A stretch of DNA of 64,000 nt, taken from positions 1-64,000 of the forward strand of contig CAZYXV010000021.1 in the NCBI GenBank assembly GCA_964651475.1. The letters run 5' to 3'. The notes beneath the pieces are model-generated. The model saw only the letters and a program-made list of their open reading frames with translations, had not been told where the DNA came from and did no database searches. A program made the position numbers and the translations under genes. Origin of the DNA: JBGSMF01 sp964651475. GTDB taxonomy: Bacteria; Chloroflexota; Anaerolineae; Fen-1058. Below are positions 35,765 through 44,620 of the stretch, piece after piece. Numbering within the stretch: the stretch's first letter is position 1; each line of letters starts with the position of its first letter.

Positions 35765-36529
35765 ATGCTGCTCTGCATTGACGTTGGCAATTCCAATATC
35801 AAGTTTGGATTATTTCGCGGCGACGAGTTGGCGGCCAGCTGGCGCGTCTCGACCAATCGCGCGCAGCTCACCGACGAGTACGCCATGCTCTTGTTGAATC
35901 TGTTCGCCTCGCAAGGCATCCACGCGCGCGAGGTGAGCGGCTGCGCCATCTCGTGCGTCGTCCCGCCGCTCACGCCAGTGATGGGCGAGTTGGCGCGCCG
36001 CTATCTGGGCCAAGAACCGGTCATCGTGGGGCCGGGTGTGCGCACTGGCGTGCATATCCGCATTGACCATCCGGCCGAGGCCGGCTCGGATCGCATTGTC
36101 AACGCCGCCGCCACGTACCGCCTTTATGGCGGGCCGGCCATCGCCATCGCTTTTGGCACAGCCACCGCCTTTGACGTCATCAATGCCGGAGGGGATTACG
36201 TGGGGGGCGCCATTGCGCCAGGATTGGCCATTGGCGCGGAGGCCTTGTTTCGTTTCGCCGCCAAGCTGCCGCAGGTCGAGCTGGCCCGTCCGCCGCACGC
36301 CATCGGCAAAAACACCATCCACTCTATGCAATCCGGCCTGATTTTCGGCTACGCCGGGCTGGTCGAGGGACTGGTCAAACGTTTGAGCGCCGAGCTTGGG
36401 CCGCGCGTGCGCGTGGTGGCGACGGGAGGGCTGGCGGACGTGGTGGCCGCCGAGACCGACGTCATCGAAGCCGTCGAACCGCACCTGACGATGATTGGCC
36501 TCAAATTGATTCACGCCCTGAACACCTGA
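35765..36529 (+). CDS. coaX: Type III pantothenate kinase
   Basis: 254 residues from ATG 35765, with GGAG ahead; an in-frame start at 35738 would lie inside panC. ASKHA-fold motifs: LCIDVGNSNIKFGLF (phosphate 1), GSDRIVNAAATYRLYGGP, AIAFGTATAFDVINAGGDYV (phosphate 2; most CoaX have GTATT) and VVATGGLADVVAA (adenosine). It phosphorylates pantothenate, the first step to CoA. It is the last gene of the operon, so CoA precursor synthesis and commitment to CoA are together. Confidence 0.95.
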   Translation: MLLCIDVGNSNIKFGLFRGDELAASWRVSTNRAQLTDEYAMLLLNLFASQGIHAREVSGCAISCVVPPLTPVMGELARRYLGQEPVIVGPGVRTGVHIRIDHPAEAGSDRIVNAAATYRLYGGPAIAIAFGTATAFDVINAGGDYVGGAIAPGLAIGAEALFRFAAKLPQVELARPPHAIGKNTIHSMQSGLIFGYAGLVEGLVKRLSAELGPRVRVVATGGLADVVAAETDVIEAVEPHLTMIGLKLIHALNT

Positions 36530-36651
36530 CTCCGACGATGTGGTAAAATTGATACGTATTGCGGGCGTCCTCTGAACGACGAATAAAACGCAAGCGCGAC
36601 GCGTGAAACGTAATAACCGCTTTGCAGATTACGCAGCATGGAGCAACACCA

Positions 36652-37632
36652 ATGATTCGAGTGATGTACCGTTCCGGCAAAGGCGTGCTTATGCACGATT
36701 ATCCGCCGGACGATATTGCGGAAGCCTTGCGCGACAAGAACGGCATGGTGTGGGTAGACTGGCTCACCTCGCCGCCGGAAGAGTGTGAGCCTATCTTGCG
36801 CGACGTGTTCGGCTTTCACCCGCTGGCGATTGACGACGCGCTGCACGAAGAACACGTGCCCAAGATAGACGAGTGGGGCGATTACGTCTACATCGCCCTG
36901 CACGGCGTCAACTTTAAGCGCGAGTGGGAGGCGCTGGATACGGACGAACTGGACATCTTTTTGGGGCGCAATTATCTCGTCACGTATCATTTCGATCCCA
37001 TCCCATCCATAGATCGGATGTGGGACGCGTGCGGGCGCGATAATCGCCACGTGCGCGGCGGCCCCGATCACGTGCTGTACGAAGTCATTGACGCCGTGGT
37101 AGCTGACTATATGAAAGTGATGGACGAGCTGGACGAGGCGATTGACCTGATCGAAGACGAGGTATTTGGCGACCCGACCCCCAAGACATTGGAGCGCATC
37201 TTTGCGCTCAAGCGAGCCGTCTTGAGGTTGCGCCGCATTCTCTCGCCGCAGCGCGAGGTGCTCAACAAGCTGGCGCGCGACGATTACAAGGTCATTGACG
37301 CCAAAGATCGCATTTACTTTCGCGACGTGTACGATCATCTGGTGCGCCTGTACGATCTCAACGAGAGCCTGCGCGACCTGGTGGGCGGGGCGCTGGATAC
37401 CTACCTGTCAGTCACGTCGAACAATATCAACGTCATTATGAAGACGTTAACCATCGTCACCGTCTTGTTCATGCCGGTTTCGTTCCTGGCCGGTTTTTGG
37501 GGAATGAACTTTTTTGGACCGATCAATGACCCCGGATGGGCTAATCCCATCGTGCTGGGTACAACACTGGCCATAATGGTGGGCATCCCCTTGGGCATGG
37601 CCTGGTGGATGCGGCGGCAGAATTGGTTGTGA
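36652..37632 (+). CDS. corA: CorA-family magnesium/cobalt transporter
   Basis: 326 residues from ATG 36652 (GGAG upstream; a TTG at 36622 is rejected). A large cytoplasmic domain (about 1-260) precedes two membrane helices at the C-terminus. The selectivity signature GMNF lies in FLAGFWGMNFFGPI between them. KTLTIVTVLFMPVSFLAGFW is the first helix. The C-terminus ends with basic residues (WMRRQNWL). It forms a pentameric channel for Mg2+ in this family. It lies 10 bp before the protease gene, so they may be co-transcribed. Confidence 0.93.
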   Translation: MIRVMYRSGKGVLMHDYPPDDIAEALRDKNGMVWVDWLTSPPEECEPILRDVFGFHPLAIDDALHEEHVPKIDEWGDYVYIALHGVNFKREWEALDTDELDIFLGRNYLVTYHFDPIPSIDRMWDACGRDNRHVRGGPDHVLYEVIDAVVADYMKVMDELDEAIDLIEDEVFGDPTPKTLERIFALKRAVLRLRRILSPQREVLNKLARDDYKVIDAKDRIYFRDVYDHLVRLYDLNESLRDLVGGALDTYLSVTSNNINVIMKTLTIVTVLFMPVSFLAGFWGMNFFGPINDPGWANPIVLGTTLAIMVGIPLGMAWWMRRQNWL

Positions 37633-37642
37633 TGGAGACGAG

Positions 37643-38800
37643 ATGTACGAGACAAGACAAAACGGCGTAACGTGCGGGCTGGCGCTATTGCTGGTCGTGT
37701 TGGGATTGTGCGCGGGCACATTGGGCGGCGGCGTGGCCGGCGGCGCGGTGGCGTACAGGCTGGCGCGCTCGGGGCCAGCCGCCGCGCCTGCGCCGGTCGT
37801 GACCCGCGAAGCGCCGGCAACGTCGTTGCGATTAGAAACCTCGTCGGCGGTGATAGACGCCGTAGCGCGCGTGCGCCCGGCCGTGGTGACGGTGCTCAAC
37901 ACGCAGCGCGCGCAGCAAATTTTTACCTTTTGGGGCATGCAAAGGATCCAGCCCAAATCGTCCGGCTCGGGCGTCATTATTTCGCAGGACGGCTATATCG
38001 TCACCAATAATCACGTGGTCGAAAACTGGCAAACGCTGGAGGTGATTTACGCCAACGGCGACAAGGCGACGGCGCGTTTTATCGGCGCCGATCCGTATGC
38101 CGATACCGCCGTGATCAAGGTGGACGGCGCGCCGCCGGCGGTGGCCGAGTTTGGCGATTCCAGCGCGCTCCAGCCCGGCGAGACGGTCATCGCCATCGGC
38201 AGCGCGCTGGGCGATTTTAAAAATACAGTGACGCTGGGCGTGGTCAGCGCGCTGGAGCGCAGCCTGGACACCGGCAACGGCTATTCGCTGGAAGGGCTGA
38301 TCCAGACCGACGCCGCCATCAACCACGGCAATTCGGGCGGCCCGCTGGTCAACCTGTTGGGGCAAGTGGTGGGCATCAACACCGCCATCGTGCGCGGCGG
38401 CGACGCGTCGGGCGATGTGGCCGAAGGGCTGGGCTTTGCCGTCCCCTCAGCCGTGGTGAGCGACCTGAGCACGCAGCTCATTCAAAAAGGCTACGTAGAC
38501 CGGCCATCCCTGGGCATTCGTTACGTGACGGTCACGCCAGAAATTGCCGGCGCAAATGGCCTGCCGATGGAATGGGGTGTATACATACAGGGCGTCGAGC
38601 AGGGCAGCGCCGCCGAGCAAGCCGGCCTGCGGCGCGGCGACATCATCACGGCCATCGGCAGCGACGCCATCAGCGCGGATACGTCCTATATCAACGCGCT
38701 CAACCGCCACCGCGTCGGCGAACAGGTCTCCATAACCTACTGGCGCGACGGGCGCACTGAAACCACTCAGGCCACCCTGACCAGTGGCCGCTCGCAATAA
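37643..38800 (+). CDS. Membrane-anchored DegP/HtrA-type serine protease with PDZ domain
   Basis: 385 residues. One N-terminal membrane helix (about 10-40) exports the protease domain (about 65-275). Catalytic triad: His in VTNNHVVENW, Asp in DPYADTAVIKV and Ser in NHGNSGGPLVNL. A C-terminal PDZ domain (about 280-380) has VEQGSAAEQAGLRRGDIITA. Such S1C proteases degrade damaged proteins outside the membrane. SD GGAGACGAG. Ten bases after corA. Confidence 0.93.
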   Translation: MYETRQNGVTCGLALLLVVLGLCAGTLGGGVAGGAVAYRLARSGPAAAPAPVVTREAPATSLRLETSSAVIDAVARVRPAVVTVLNTQRAQQIFTFWGMQRIQPKSSGSGVIISQDGYIVTNNHVVENWQTLEVIYANGDKATARFIGADPYADTAVIKVDGAPPAVAEFGDSSALQPGETVIAIGSALGDFKNTVTLGVVSALERSLDTGNGYSLEGLIQTDAAINHGNSGGPLVNLLGQVVGINTAIVRGGDASGDVAEGLGFAVPSAVVSDLSTQLIQKGYVDRPSLGIRYVTVTPEIAGANGLPMEWGVYIQGVEQGSAAEQAGLRRGDIITAIGSDAISADTSYINALNRHRVGEQVSITYWRDGRTETTQATLTSGRSQ

Positions 38801-38895
38801 ACCACGCTTCTTTCCTTTTCTTCGTGGCACCACAAGCGTTTGGCGTAAAACAGCAAGTGATAAAAATAGGGCAACTACTCAGCCTCGCTCACCGC

Positions 38896-38935
38896 GCCGT
38901 CCCCGGCGCGGCCAGTAGCGCCCGCCGAGGACGGC
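38896..38935. repeat. Inverted-repeat element before the second beta-helix gene
   Basis: GCCGTCCCCGGCG (38896-38908) and CGCCGAGGACGGC (38923-38935) pair with one mismatch. GC-rich dispersed element, no T-tract. Confidence 0.5.
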
Positions 38936-38967
38936 GGGACAGCAAGTGAAAAAACAGGAGGTTTAAA

Positions 38968-41238
38968 ATGATTACCAAGCATATCGGGATTGTTTGCTTG
39001 ACGGTCACACTTGCTTTGCTCGTCGCTGTAAACGGTTGGCTGCCGCTAAACGACAAGCTCATCCAAGCCGCTCCCGGAGTCCTTTACGTGGCTCCCGGCG
39101 GCAATTGCGGCACGGGCGCCCCTTGTTACGATACCGTGCAGGCTGCCATAGATGCGTCCGCCTCTGGAGACGAAATTCGCATCGCGGCCGGCGTGTATAG
39201 CGGCGTCAACAACCAGGGCGGCAAATCGCAGGTAGTGTATATCGCCAAGAGCCTGACCCTGCGGGGCGGATATACCACCGCCAACTGGAATACGCCTGAC
39301 CCGGAAGCCAACGTCACTGAAATCAATGCTCAAACCTTGGGGCGTGTAGTTTATATCAGCGGCACTGAAACGATTGTCACGCTGGAAGGGTTGCACTTTA
39401 CCTACGGCGACTCGAGCGGGCTGGGCGGTCACTCGCCCACTCCTTTTGAAAATTATGATGCGGGCGGGGGGGTGTACGTAGACGGGGCCAGCGTGATTTG
39501 TGACCAGTGCGCCATCGGCCACAGCTTTTCGCCTTCTAATGGCTTTGGCGGGGGACTCTACCTGACTTACGGCGGCCTGACCATGACCGGCACGCTCGTC
39601 GAAGAAAATGAGGCGGGCAGCGGCGGGGGCGTCTATTTGTACAAGACGCAGTCGCAGATTGGCTCAAGCAGCATCTTTTACCTGAACGATGGATCGGCCA
39701 TCCGAGTGGTAGAGGGAATTTTCACATTGCAGGATAGCCAGCTTTTGGACAACGAAGGCGGCGGCGTGAGCATCCATAAAGCGCCGGTCGTCATCACAGG
39801 CAATGTGATCAGCGGCAGCAATGGGAGTGGAATCAGTATAGGCGGGGGCGGCAGCGGCGGCAGCATATCCTATAATACCATTCGGGCTAATGTAAACGCC
39901 GGGCTTTCCATCGGCGACGGCAACTTTGAAGTGGCGGGGAATGAGATTGCTTACAACCGTGGCAGCGGCTACGACGACGATCCCGGGGTTATCATTAAAC
40001 CGGTCTGGGGAGGCGATGTGACGCTGCGCAACAACCACATCCACCACAACGGCAACACCTACTCTTCGTGCCGCGGCGCAGGGGTGCATATTGACACCGG
40101 CCCCAACGGACTGGTGACGCTCGCCGGCAATCTCATCGAAGATAATTTCGCCGGCGAAGATGCCGTAATTTCCTCTCACGGTTACGGGGGCGGTGTTTAC
40201 CTCACGGGTGATAACATCCTCCTGGATGGCAATATCATTCGCAACAATACCGCCTTTGGCTTCATCCATGCCGGGAACCAGTACTGGGGCGGGCACGGCG
40301 GCGGTGTGTACATCAACGATAGCCCAACGCTGCAAAACAACATCATCGCCGGCAACATTGTCCTCGCTCCCGAAGGCACTCACTTTCACGGTCCCGGCAT
40401 CTATGTCAACGGCGGCTCGCCCGAGCTGATCCACAACACCCTCGCCCAGAACCATGGCGGCGACGGCGTCGGCCTGTATGTGATTCAGGACTCGTCAACC
40501 GGCGAGCGTTCGCAAGTGCAGATGTTCAACACCATCGTCGCCAGCCACACGGTCGGCATCTACGCGCCAGGTCAAGACGCGGAGAACATTGTCGTGGCTG
40601 GTGGCATTCTCTGGTCGGGCAACACCAGCAATACGTGGGGCAGTGGGACGTTTTTCCTCTCCAACGAGCGCACCGGCGACCCGCGCTTCGTCAATCCGGC
40701 CGGCGGCGACTACCACATCGGTTCCGGCTCGGCGGCGTTGGACAACGGCATCGTGACCGACGTGACCGACGATGTGGACGGCCAGGCGCGCCCGCATTAC
40801 GGCGGCTATGATTTGGGCGCGGATGAAGCGTGGGCAGTGGTCGCGGCCAAGTGCGTCGCGCCAACTCAGGCTCTGCCGGGCGAGACGGTCACGTTTACGA
40901 TTGTCCTGACCAACACCACCGCCGCGTCCATGTCGGTGCGCGTGGCCGACGCCTTGCCCGCTCAGATCAACTACATTGGCCCTATCTCTCATACGGGTGG
41001 AACTTTGATTTACACCCCCCAGGTCATCACGTGGACTGGCTTTGTTGCGCCGATCACGCCAACACGCATCATCTGGGCCGGCCAAGTTGTATCCGATGTG
41101 CAACCCGGCGACATCATCTCCAACGTCGCCGCCATCCGAGACGCTTACGGCGTTTTCCAGACCGACCCCGCTCTGATTCTGGTGCCACAGAGCAGCTACC
41201 GTTACGTCTACTTGCCGTTGGTGTTACGGAACGATTGA
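38968..41238 (+). CDS. Secreted right-handed beta-helix protein with DUF11-like module and YLP-type tail
   Basis: 756 residues. Signal peptide (about 1-35). The N-terminal APCYDTVQAAIDASASGDEI is the usual cap of polymorphic-outer-membrane/Pel-like beta-helices. About 15 helix turns with N-rich and GGG-V-Y-type repeats follow (about 100-610), then DLGADEAW closing the helix. A DUF11-type beta sandwich (about 625-735: GETVTFTIVLTNTTAASMSV) precedes the C-terminal tail YRYVYLPLVLRND. A strong AGGAGG is 7 nt ahead of the ATG. Likely surface adhesion or polysaccharide binding; a lyase activity cannot be excluded. It is a short relative of the giant protein at 21-30 kb. Confidence 0.85.
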   Translation: MITKHIGIVCLTVTLALLVAVNGWLPLNDKLIQAAPGVLYVAPGGNCGTGAPCYDTVQAAIDASASGDEIRIAAGVYSGVNNQGGKSQVVYIAKSLTLRGGYTTANWNTPDPEANVTEINAQTLGRVVYISGTETIVTLEGLHFTYGDSSGLGGHSPTPFENYDAGGGVYVDGASVICDQCAIGHSFSPSNGFGGGLYLTYGGLTMTGTLVEENEAGSGGGVYLYKTQSQIGSSSIFYLNDGSAIRVVEGIFTLQDSQLLDNEGGGVSIHKAPVVITGNVISGSNGSGISIGGGGSGGSISYNTIRANVNAGLSIGDGNFEVAGNEIAYNRGSGYDDDPGVIIKPVWGGDVTLRNNHIHHNGNTYSSCRGAGVHIDTGPNGLVTLAGNLIEDNFAGEDAVISSHGYGGGVYLTGDNILLDGNIIRNNTAFGFIHAGNQYWGGHGGGVYINDSPTLQNNIIAGNIVLAPEGTHFHGPGIYVNGGSPELIHNTLAQNHGGDGVGLYVIQDSSTGERSQVQMFNTIVASHTVGIYAPGQDAENIVVAGGILWSGNTSNTWGSGTFFLSNERTGDPRFVNPAGGDYHIGSGSAALDNGIVTDVTDDVDGQARPHYGGYDLGADEAWAVVAAKCVAPTQALPGETVTFTIVLTNTTAASMSVRVADALPAQINYIGPISHTGGTLIYTPQVITWTGFVAPITPTRIIWAGQVVSDVQPGDIISNVAAIRDAYGVFQTDPALILVPQSSYRYVYLPLVLRND

Positions 41239-41253
41239 GAGGGTGAAACTTTG

Positions 41254-41322
41254 CCGTAGGAGCGCCCTCCAGGGCGCGAAATTACCTCGGTGACAGTCGC
41301 GCCTATGAAGGCGCTCCTACGG
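41254..41322. repeat. Dispersed inverted repeat (possible bidirectional terminator)
   Basis: Perfect 13-bp arms CCGTAGGAGCGCC (41254-41266) and GGCGCTCCTACGG (41310-41322), with further internal GGCGC complementarity. It lies between convergent genes. Confidence 0.6.
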
Positions 41323-41343
41323 GGATTGGGAGACAATCTAATT

Positions 41344-41919
41344 TCAGGAAACTCCTGACGCTTGTTCTTTTGGTTTCAGGTCCGCAAACGTCTGACCTTT
41401 GAGATAATCTGGAAAAGTGTACACGCCCGTCATCTGGATAAAGCAGCGATCGGGGAATTTTTCCCAACCGCGCGCCAGGCCGATCCGCAAATATACCTCG
41501 CTCGACCGCAATGCCGCTTCCAGCTCAGATGCGATCTTGCCGGGAGCGTAACCTTGCCCCCGCAGATTATCGTGGTAATATCGCCACGCCAGGTCAGTCA
41601 CCGTCAACCGATACCGCACCCCCTCGCCATCATTGAAGACGATGCGATACTGCCACTTGCCTTCGGGCGAAAGATCGTGAATGACCCTGGCAACTTCTTG
41701 GGGCCGAATAGTTCCCAGGGAACGCGCTCCTTGGCCGTCTTTGACATAGTGACCAAAATCAGAATAGACCGGCGTTTCAAAGATAGCGCCCACGCTGGGG
41801 AACAAGGTCCTGTTCAGTATTTCCTGCCGGGCCTTTTCATCCACTTGCTTGACGAACCGCACTGACGCGGGATTGTAGCGATGGTCTTCCGTATGAGGCG
41901 GCTGCGGGGTCGGCTGCAA
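41344..41919 (-). CDS. Dual OB-domain-like protein downstream of DUF488
   Basis: 191 residues, overlapping the end of the DUF488 gene by 83 bp. Internal sequence RSLGTIRPQEVARVIHDLSP and YRIVFNDGEGVRYRLTVTDL with AWRYYHDNL resemble the dual OB-fold proteins that often follow DUF488 genes. The fold is inferred, not seen as a motif. The true start may lie further in, for example at the Val in PASVRFV. The C-terminus FPDYLKGQTFADLKPKE is not recognised. Confidence 0.55.
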   Translation of the reverse strand: MQPTPQPPHTEDHRYNPASVRFVKQVDEKARQEILNRTLFPSVGAIFETPVYSDFGHYVKDGQGARSLGTIRPQEVARVIHDLSPEGKWQYRIVFNDGEGVRYRLTVTDLAWRYYHDNLRGQGYAPGKIASELEAALRSSEVYLRIGLARGWEKFPDRCFIQMTGVYTFPDYLKGQTFADLKPKEQASGVS

Positions 41920-42463
41920 AAGACAGCAAACTCAATTGCTCCGCCGGCTTTTCGTTGACCGACTTGAGGATAGATCGGGCGCTAAACACTGCGCCGTCGC
42001 CGCGAATATGTTGAACATCTACTTCGGGATGCTCGGCCATGAGATACTGCGCAATCAAGTGATGCCGGTGACACTCGGCCGGGTTTTCTTCGCTGCACAT
42101 AATAGCCGTTGTCTGCTCGTCAGCCAGCTCCAACGACCGCTCTATCCCTTTGATGAACCACGGGCGTTTCATCACCTCGGGATAATCCACCTCGTGCAAA
42201 TAATCGGTTCCTTCCGCGGGAATTGTTTTACTCTTGTAACACAGCGGGTCCGACGGGCGGCCCCCCAGGTATCTGCCCGCGTAAGCGTATTGAATGTCGC
42301 GTTGCGGCAACGTGCCTTCCAGGTTCTCTTTATTAAACTGTGGATTGTAACGGCTGTACGGCGCGGTGCGCACATCCACCAGCGTCATGACGCCATTGTC
42401 TTCCAGCAAGCGGATAAATTTTTCCAGGTTATGATTACTGTGACCAATTGTTAAAAGTTTCAT
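41837..42463 (-). CDS. DUF488 family protein
   Basis: 208 residues from ATG 42463 (AGAGGCG upstream). The family signature is clear: LLTIGHSNHNLEKFIRLLED near the N-terminus, LVDVRTAPYSRYNPQFNKEN, and CSEENPAECHRHHLIAQYL. The Cys, Glu and His of the last motif are nearly invariant in DUF488. The biochemical role is not established, though links to nucleic-acid or conflict functions have been suggested. The last 40 residues look non-conserved and overlap the next gene. Confidence 0.88.
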   Translation of the reverse strand: MKLLTIGHSNHNLEKFIRLLEDNGVMTLVDVRTAPYSRYNPQFNKENLEGTLPQRDIQYAYAGRYLGGRPSDPLCYKSKTIPAEGTDYLHEVDYPEVMKRPWFIKGIERSLELADEQTTAIMCSEENPAECHRHHLIAQYLMAEHPEVDVQHIRGDGAVFSARSILKSVNEKPAEQLSLLSFAADPAAASYGRPSLQSRVSAVRQASG

Positions 42464-42677
42464 TTTCGCCTCTTGCTGCAATCGGGTCAGTCTTTACCAG
42501 GTACTCGCCTTTGAACAACCCAACGCTGGAAAATATGGGCGCGGCTGCTTTCAGGGGGGTCAATGCCTTGCGCAGCGCGGTATAGCATCGCGCCGGGCGT
42601 AAACATCTGGTCTGGCTATGCCGAAAATGCTCAGATCACGTAGAAGAGTGCGGCAGAGCATTAAAAATACCCCCGGT

Positions 42678-42932
42678 TCAAACGGCTGGTTCAAATTTGT
42701 AAACGGGGATATTGAGATAACGCACAGGCTGGCTAATCGCTTGCGCGACGATTCGTTCAATTTGGCGCATTGTCTCTGCGTCAATGTATTTCTCGCCGCA
42801 CTGCTGGCAAACGTCGGCCAGCACATCTTCGACCACGATGCGCTGCCCGCCGCGTCTGAACTCAAAATCAGTCACGTGCGTTTCCAGCACACCGCCGCAG
42901 AGATCGCATCGCTCCCCTGCTAATGCTCCCAT
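42678..42932 (-). CDS. YgiT/MqsA-type zinc-finger antitoxin
   Basis: 84 residues. Two CxxC pairs, RCDLCGG near the N-terminus and DVCQQCGEKY near residue 45, form the zinc finger of the MqsA N-terminal half. The C-terminal helix-turn-helix of full MqsA is missing, as is usual in the short YgiT group. It follows a DUF4258 gene by 11 bp, so the two are a probable toxin-antitoxin pair. Confidence 0.85.
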   Translation of the reverse strand: MGALAGERCDLCGGVLETHVTDFEFRRGGQRIVVEDVLADVCQQCGEKYIDAETMRQIERIVAQAISQPVRYLNIPVYKFEPAV

Positions 42933-42943
42933 AATTCATCACC

Positions 42944-43264
42944 TCACTTGCGTGTTTTGTAATCTGATTCCCACTGATTATCATCCGGTTCGTACATTGT
43001 GACAATCCTCAATCGCTCCGTACCTGGCTTGCGCGAGCACTTGATGTGAAGCGGGTCGCCCGTCTCCAGCCATCCCAATAACAAACACGAGGGGTAAGGT
43101 TGATCATCAGGCTCATCTTCGATGATTTCCGCCTCCATCAAAGCTGCTTTGAGTTCAGCCAGGTTGATCTTGCGTTCGATCATCCTTTCAGCAGCATGAT
43201 TGGTAAAAAACAACTGATCCTGCTCGACACACCGACAAATAAAGCGCAGTCCTATTACAGACAT
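42944..43264 (-). CDS. DUF4258 toxin-like protein
   Basis: 106 residues. DUF4258 features: FFTNHAAERMIERKINLAEL (the conserved H-A-xxR-M-xxR) and, towards the end, a paired basic/acidic strand RLRIVTMYEPDDNQWESDYK. These proteins are the usual partner of short YgiT zinc fingers and belong to the RelE/BrnT-like toxin group, probably RNases. It comes first in the pair. It lies 2 bp after the acetyltransferase stop. Confidence 0.82.
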   Translation of the reverse strand: MSVIGLRFICRCVEQDQLFFTNHAAERMIERKINLAELKAALMEAEIIEDEPDDQPYPSCLLLGWLETGDPLHIKCSRKPGTERLRIVTMYEPDDNQWESDYKTRK

Positions 43265-43266
43265 CG

Positions 43267-43695
43267 TTACACTTGCTCGTTCTCTCGCTTGCTCACATAC
43301 ACAATGTCGTGCGTCTTGTACCCCTCGCGCGCAAAGAGCGAGCGCGAAGCCGCGTTTTCGCTTTCGATCAGCGCTGCAAAAAGATACAATCCCATCGCCC
43401 GCAACTCGTCTTCAGCGGCGGCCACGAGCTGCGCGGCGTATCCCTTGCGGCGGTGGTCGGGATGGATCGCCAGCCGGTTGATCCAGCCTTTGCGCGTGTC
43501 CTGCGTGATCACGACCAAACCCAGCAGTTGACCGTCTTCCTCAAGCCCCAGGATAACCTGGCCGCCGGCCAATTGCGCCGCCATCGCCTCGCGGCTATCG
43601 CGCCCCTGCAAGCGGAGGCTGTGCAAGCCAGCCAACTGCCATAGTTCGATGATAGCATCGTAATCGTCAATCGTCAATTTGCGTAAAGTTGGCAT
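43267..43695 (-). CDS. GNAT-family N-acetyltransferase
   Basis: 142 residues. Acetyl-CoA-binding motif in RLAIHPDHRRKGYAAQLVAA (Q/RxxGxA form), preceded by GLVVITQDTRKGWINRL and followed by ESENAASRSLFAREGYK. It resembles RimI-like and small-molecule acetyltransferases. The substrate is not predictable from sequence. Confidence 0.88.
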   Translation of the reverse strand: MPTLRKLTIDDYDAIIELWQLAGLHSLRLQGRDSREAMAAQLAGGQVILGLEEDGQLLGLVVITQDTRKGWINRLAIHPDHRRKGYAAQLVAAAEDELRAMGLYLFAALIESENAASRSLFAREGYKTHDIVYVSKRENEQV

Positions 43696-43713
43696 AGTGT
43701 TAGAGGTTGGATA

Positions 43714-44574
43714 TTAGGGATTGGGCATTATGGCCGGCTTTAAATGCGCTGCGCGAGTATAGCCTAATTGACGGCGCACCTGTGTAATATCCAGGTGCGG
43801 AAATTGCAGTTCCACTAATTCGAGTGTTTCTTCTAGCAATTGCCTGGTGTCGGCTATCGCTTCTAAATATGGCAACGTAAAAGCCCGCCGCAATCGCCGG
43901 TCAATATCCTCGGGCTCGACTTGCATAGTCTCTAATACTCGAAACAGCCATTTAAAAGTCGGAAAGTAACTATGGTTCAGTGCAAGCAAAACCAGAAACA
44001 TTTCCTGGTGCAGATAACTCAACTGTCCATAAAAGGCCGTCGGATTATCCCGAGCTGCCAGAATGAACAATTCTGCGATTCTAAAGGAAGCTATGTGTTC
44101 TTGAATAATTTGCCTCGCCAATCCTTCCGGGTAAGCTTGTGCCTGTTTCTTCCATTCCTCAATGATTTCATGACCATAGAGCGGAATACACGAGCGAACG
44201 GTGTCCATAGCATTCAGGCTGCCCAAATCCAAATGGCGACCTTCCAAAACTGCTTTGATGATAGCCTCTTGGTGGGCAACCGAGATGTGCCATAAATCAA
44301 CTTGAACACCATTAATTAAAAGCTGATCCTCTGCTGATGGGCCATCATAAGTGTACAGGAAGCTGGCATTTAGATTATGGACGATAGCGTGCCGTTTTGT
44401 GTCATCTGGTAACGCATCCCAAAAGATAGGGAGCTCCAGGTCAGAGTACTCATCCGCATAGTTGCGCGCGACAGAGCCAGCCACAACAATCGCTCGTACC
44501 CCTTGGAAAGGAATAATACATCCCGCTAACCTTCGCGCTAGGTCAATGCGCCAGATAGTATGAGAGTTTTGCAT
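43714..44574 (-). CDS. Nucleotidyltransferase-fold protein (DUF4037-like)
   Basis: 286 residues from ATG 44574. The Pol-beta-like nucleotidyltransferase motif is in VVAGSVARNYADEYSDLELP (GS then DxE with the second acidic residue). A helical C-terminal half follows, with HQEMFLVLLALNHSYFPTFK. The third acidic residue may be in GVQVDLWHI. This layout resembles aminoglycoside-nucleotidyltransferase-like and DUF4037 proteins. Whether it is a resistance enzyme is not known. It precedes the GNAT gene. Confidence 0.72.
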   Translation of the reverse strand: MQNSHTIWRIDLARRLAGCIIPFQGVRAIVVAGSVARNYADEYSDLELPIFWDALPDDTKRHAIVHNLNASFLYTYDGPSAEDQLLINGVQVDLWHISVAHQEAIIKAVLEGRHLDLGSLNAMDTVRSCIPLYGHEIIEEWKKQAQAYPEGLARQIIQEHIASFRIAELFILAARDNPTAFYGQLSYLHQEMFLVLLALNHSYFPTFKWLFRVLETMQVEPEDIDRRLRRAFTLPYLEAIADTRQLLEETLELVELQFPHLDITQVRRQLGYTRAAHLKPAIMPNP

Positions 44575-44620
44575 TACAGGATCCTTGCCTGGCTGGAACA
44601 AACGTCAGGCGGGCTACCAA

